Assembly: GCA_948482865.1 (NCBI GenBank)
Contig: CAOMHR010000097.1
Span: forward strand, 1-6,294
Source of the DNA: Christensenellaceae bacterium
Lineage (GTDB): Bacteria > Bacillota > Clostridia > Christensenellales > Borkfalkiaceae
Direction of reading: 5' to 3'
DNA: 6,294 nucleotides
Shown here: piece by piece, positions 5,765 through 6,294 of the stretch
Position numbering within the stretch: the stretch's first letter is position 1
Layout: the number at the start of each line of letters is the position of its first letter
The notes under the pieces: model-generated
Told to the model about the DNA's origin: nothing
The model's database searches: none
The model's input: only the letters and a program-made list of their open reading frames with translations
Program-made: the position numbers and the translations under genes

Positions 5765-6292
5765 TCAGTTATCAAGAAATCCGTAAATATCGCCTACGTC
5801 TATTCCCCTGCCCTTCTGCACGTTTATAACGCCAAAGTTTTCACAGTCCGTCACCTGTTTCGCCGCGCCGACTACGCCGCCTAAAAATCTCACTTTTATT
5901 CCGTTACCCATATTTTCAAATCCGTAAAAATTTCCGTGGTTTTCGCAGTTTTCTACTCGCGATATGCTCCCCGCTATTCCGCCGAATTCGTATATTATGC
6001 CCTTATGATCCAAATAACTGTCATTGGTTTCGGAATAAACATCATGGTCCGTTGATTCTATCCGTTTTGCCTCTTCTTCTTTCAATAAATAAATATCCCC
6101 GTAATTTTTACAGTTTCTGACTATTTGATTTTCAGTATAATCTTTATTATCCAAATTGCCGTTTTGAGCAAGAGAAAAGTGTGCCTCTCCCGGACGACCT
6201 ACAATTCCACCGGTTCCGCAAACGCCGGATACGATAGCACCGTAATTTTCACAATTTTCAATTATGGTGTCGCCGCTTATTGCGCTAACAAT
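5765..6292 (-). CDS. C-terminal part of a GLUG-like repeat surface protein, cut by window edge
   Basis: The frame is open from the right edge to a TGA at 5765, giving 175 residues of a longer protein; the TTG at 6154 in the same frame is internal and not needed as a start. Four copies of a motif V/I-x-N/D-C-x-N-aromatic/His-G occur: IENCENYG (11-18), VRNCKNYG (58-65), VENCENHG (113-120) and VTDCENFG (147-154). Between them lie GGIVG (28-32), GGIAG (104-108) and GGVVG (138-142). This pattern resembles GLUG-type repeats, which form beta-helical rods in large secreted or surface proteins of Firmicutes and Bacteroidetes. Repeat spacing is uneven (47, 55 and 34 residues), with an acidic insertion around 71-97. 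The protein ends two dozen residues after the last motif, with no LPxTG sorting signal or membrane segment, so any anchor must be N-terminal. The DNA is visibly more AT-rich than the genes to its left. Its function (adhesion or a structural role) is a guess from the family. Confidence 0.75.
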   Translation of the reverse strand: MVSAISGDTIIENCENYGAIVSGVCGTGGIVGRPGEAHFSLAQNGNLDNKDYTENQIVRNCKNYGDIYLLKEEEAKRIESTDHDVYSETNDSYLDHKGIIYEFGGIAGSISRVENCENHGNFYGFENMGNGIKVRFLGGVVGAAKQVTDCENFGVINVQKGRGIDVGDIYGFLDN

Positions 6293-6294
6293 AC

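Noticed and set aside
5749..5775. Possible promoter for the alkyltransferase-hemW unit (TTGATA and TATAAG on the minus strand)
   Set aside because: The boxes are good but the spacer is only 15 bases and the -35 lies inside the end of the repeat-protein gene. Too weak to list as a feature.

Overview
The window reads as an ordinary bacterial chromosome segment of about 6.3 kb. It carries six protein genes, two of them cut by the window edges, and no RNA gene, transposon, CRISPR array or phage element that I can see. The gene style (short intergenic gaps, purine-rich ribosome binding sites, a lipoprotein signal, a secreted-type repeat protein with Cys-Asn-Gly motifs) fits a Clostridia-like Firmicute, perhaps from a gut or other anoxic community. 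This placement is an inference, because nothing in the window is taxonomically decisive.

Left part (1-3504, minus strand). A single promoter at about 3476-3504 appears to drive three genes in the order: small membrane-anchored protein of unknown function (2881-3441), guaB (IMP dehydrogenase, 1422-2879), guaA (GMP synthase, from 1365 leftwards and cut at base 1). GuaB and GuaA carry out the two consecutive steps IMP to XMP to GMP, so this is a guaBA operon with an unknown extracytoplasmic protein as its first cistron. The unknown gene's stop and the guaB start are one base apart, and the guaB ribosome binding site lies inside the end of the unknown gene. A 10-bp hairpin sits in the guaB-guaA gap.

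Middle part (3505-4260). Between the guaBA operon and a divergent lipoprotein gene (3566-4213, plus strand) lie two promoters whose -35 boxes are only four bases apart. Neither first gene has a clear Shine-Dalgarno sequence. A perfect 12-bp stem-loop at 4233-4260 serves as a shared terminator for the lipoprotein gene and the converging hemW.

Right part (4261-6294, minus strand). A short O6-alkylguanine-DNA-alkyltransferase-type protein (5376-5681) and hemW (4265-5374, radical SAM heme chaperone family) are one base apart and probably co-transcribed. Upstream lies the C-terminal part of a GLUG-like repeat protein (5765-6292), open to the right edge and more AT-rich than its neighbours.

I did not find a clearly new system. 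The points most worth following up are the unknown Cys-containing membrane protein coupled to guaB, the paired SD-less divergent genes, and the one-domain alkyltransferase that keeps its active-site cysteine.
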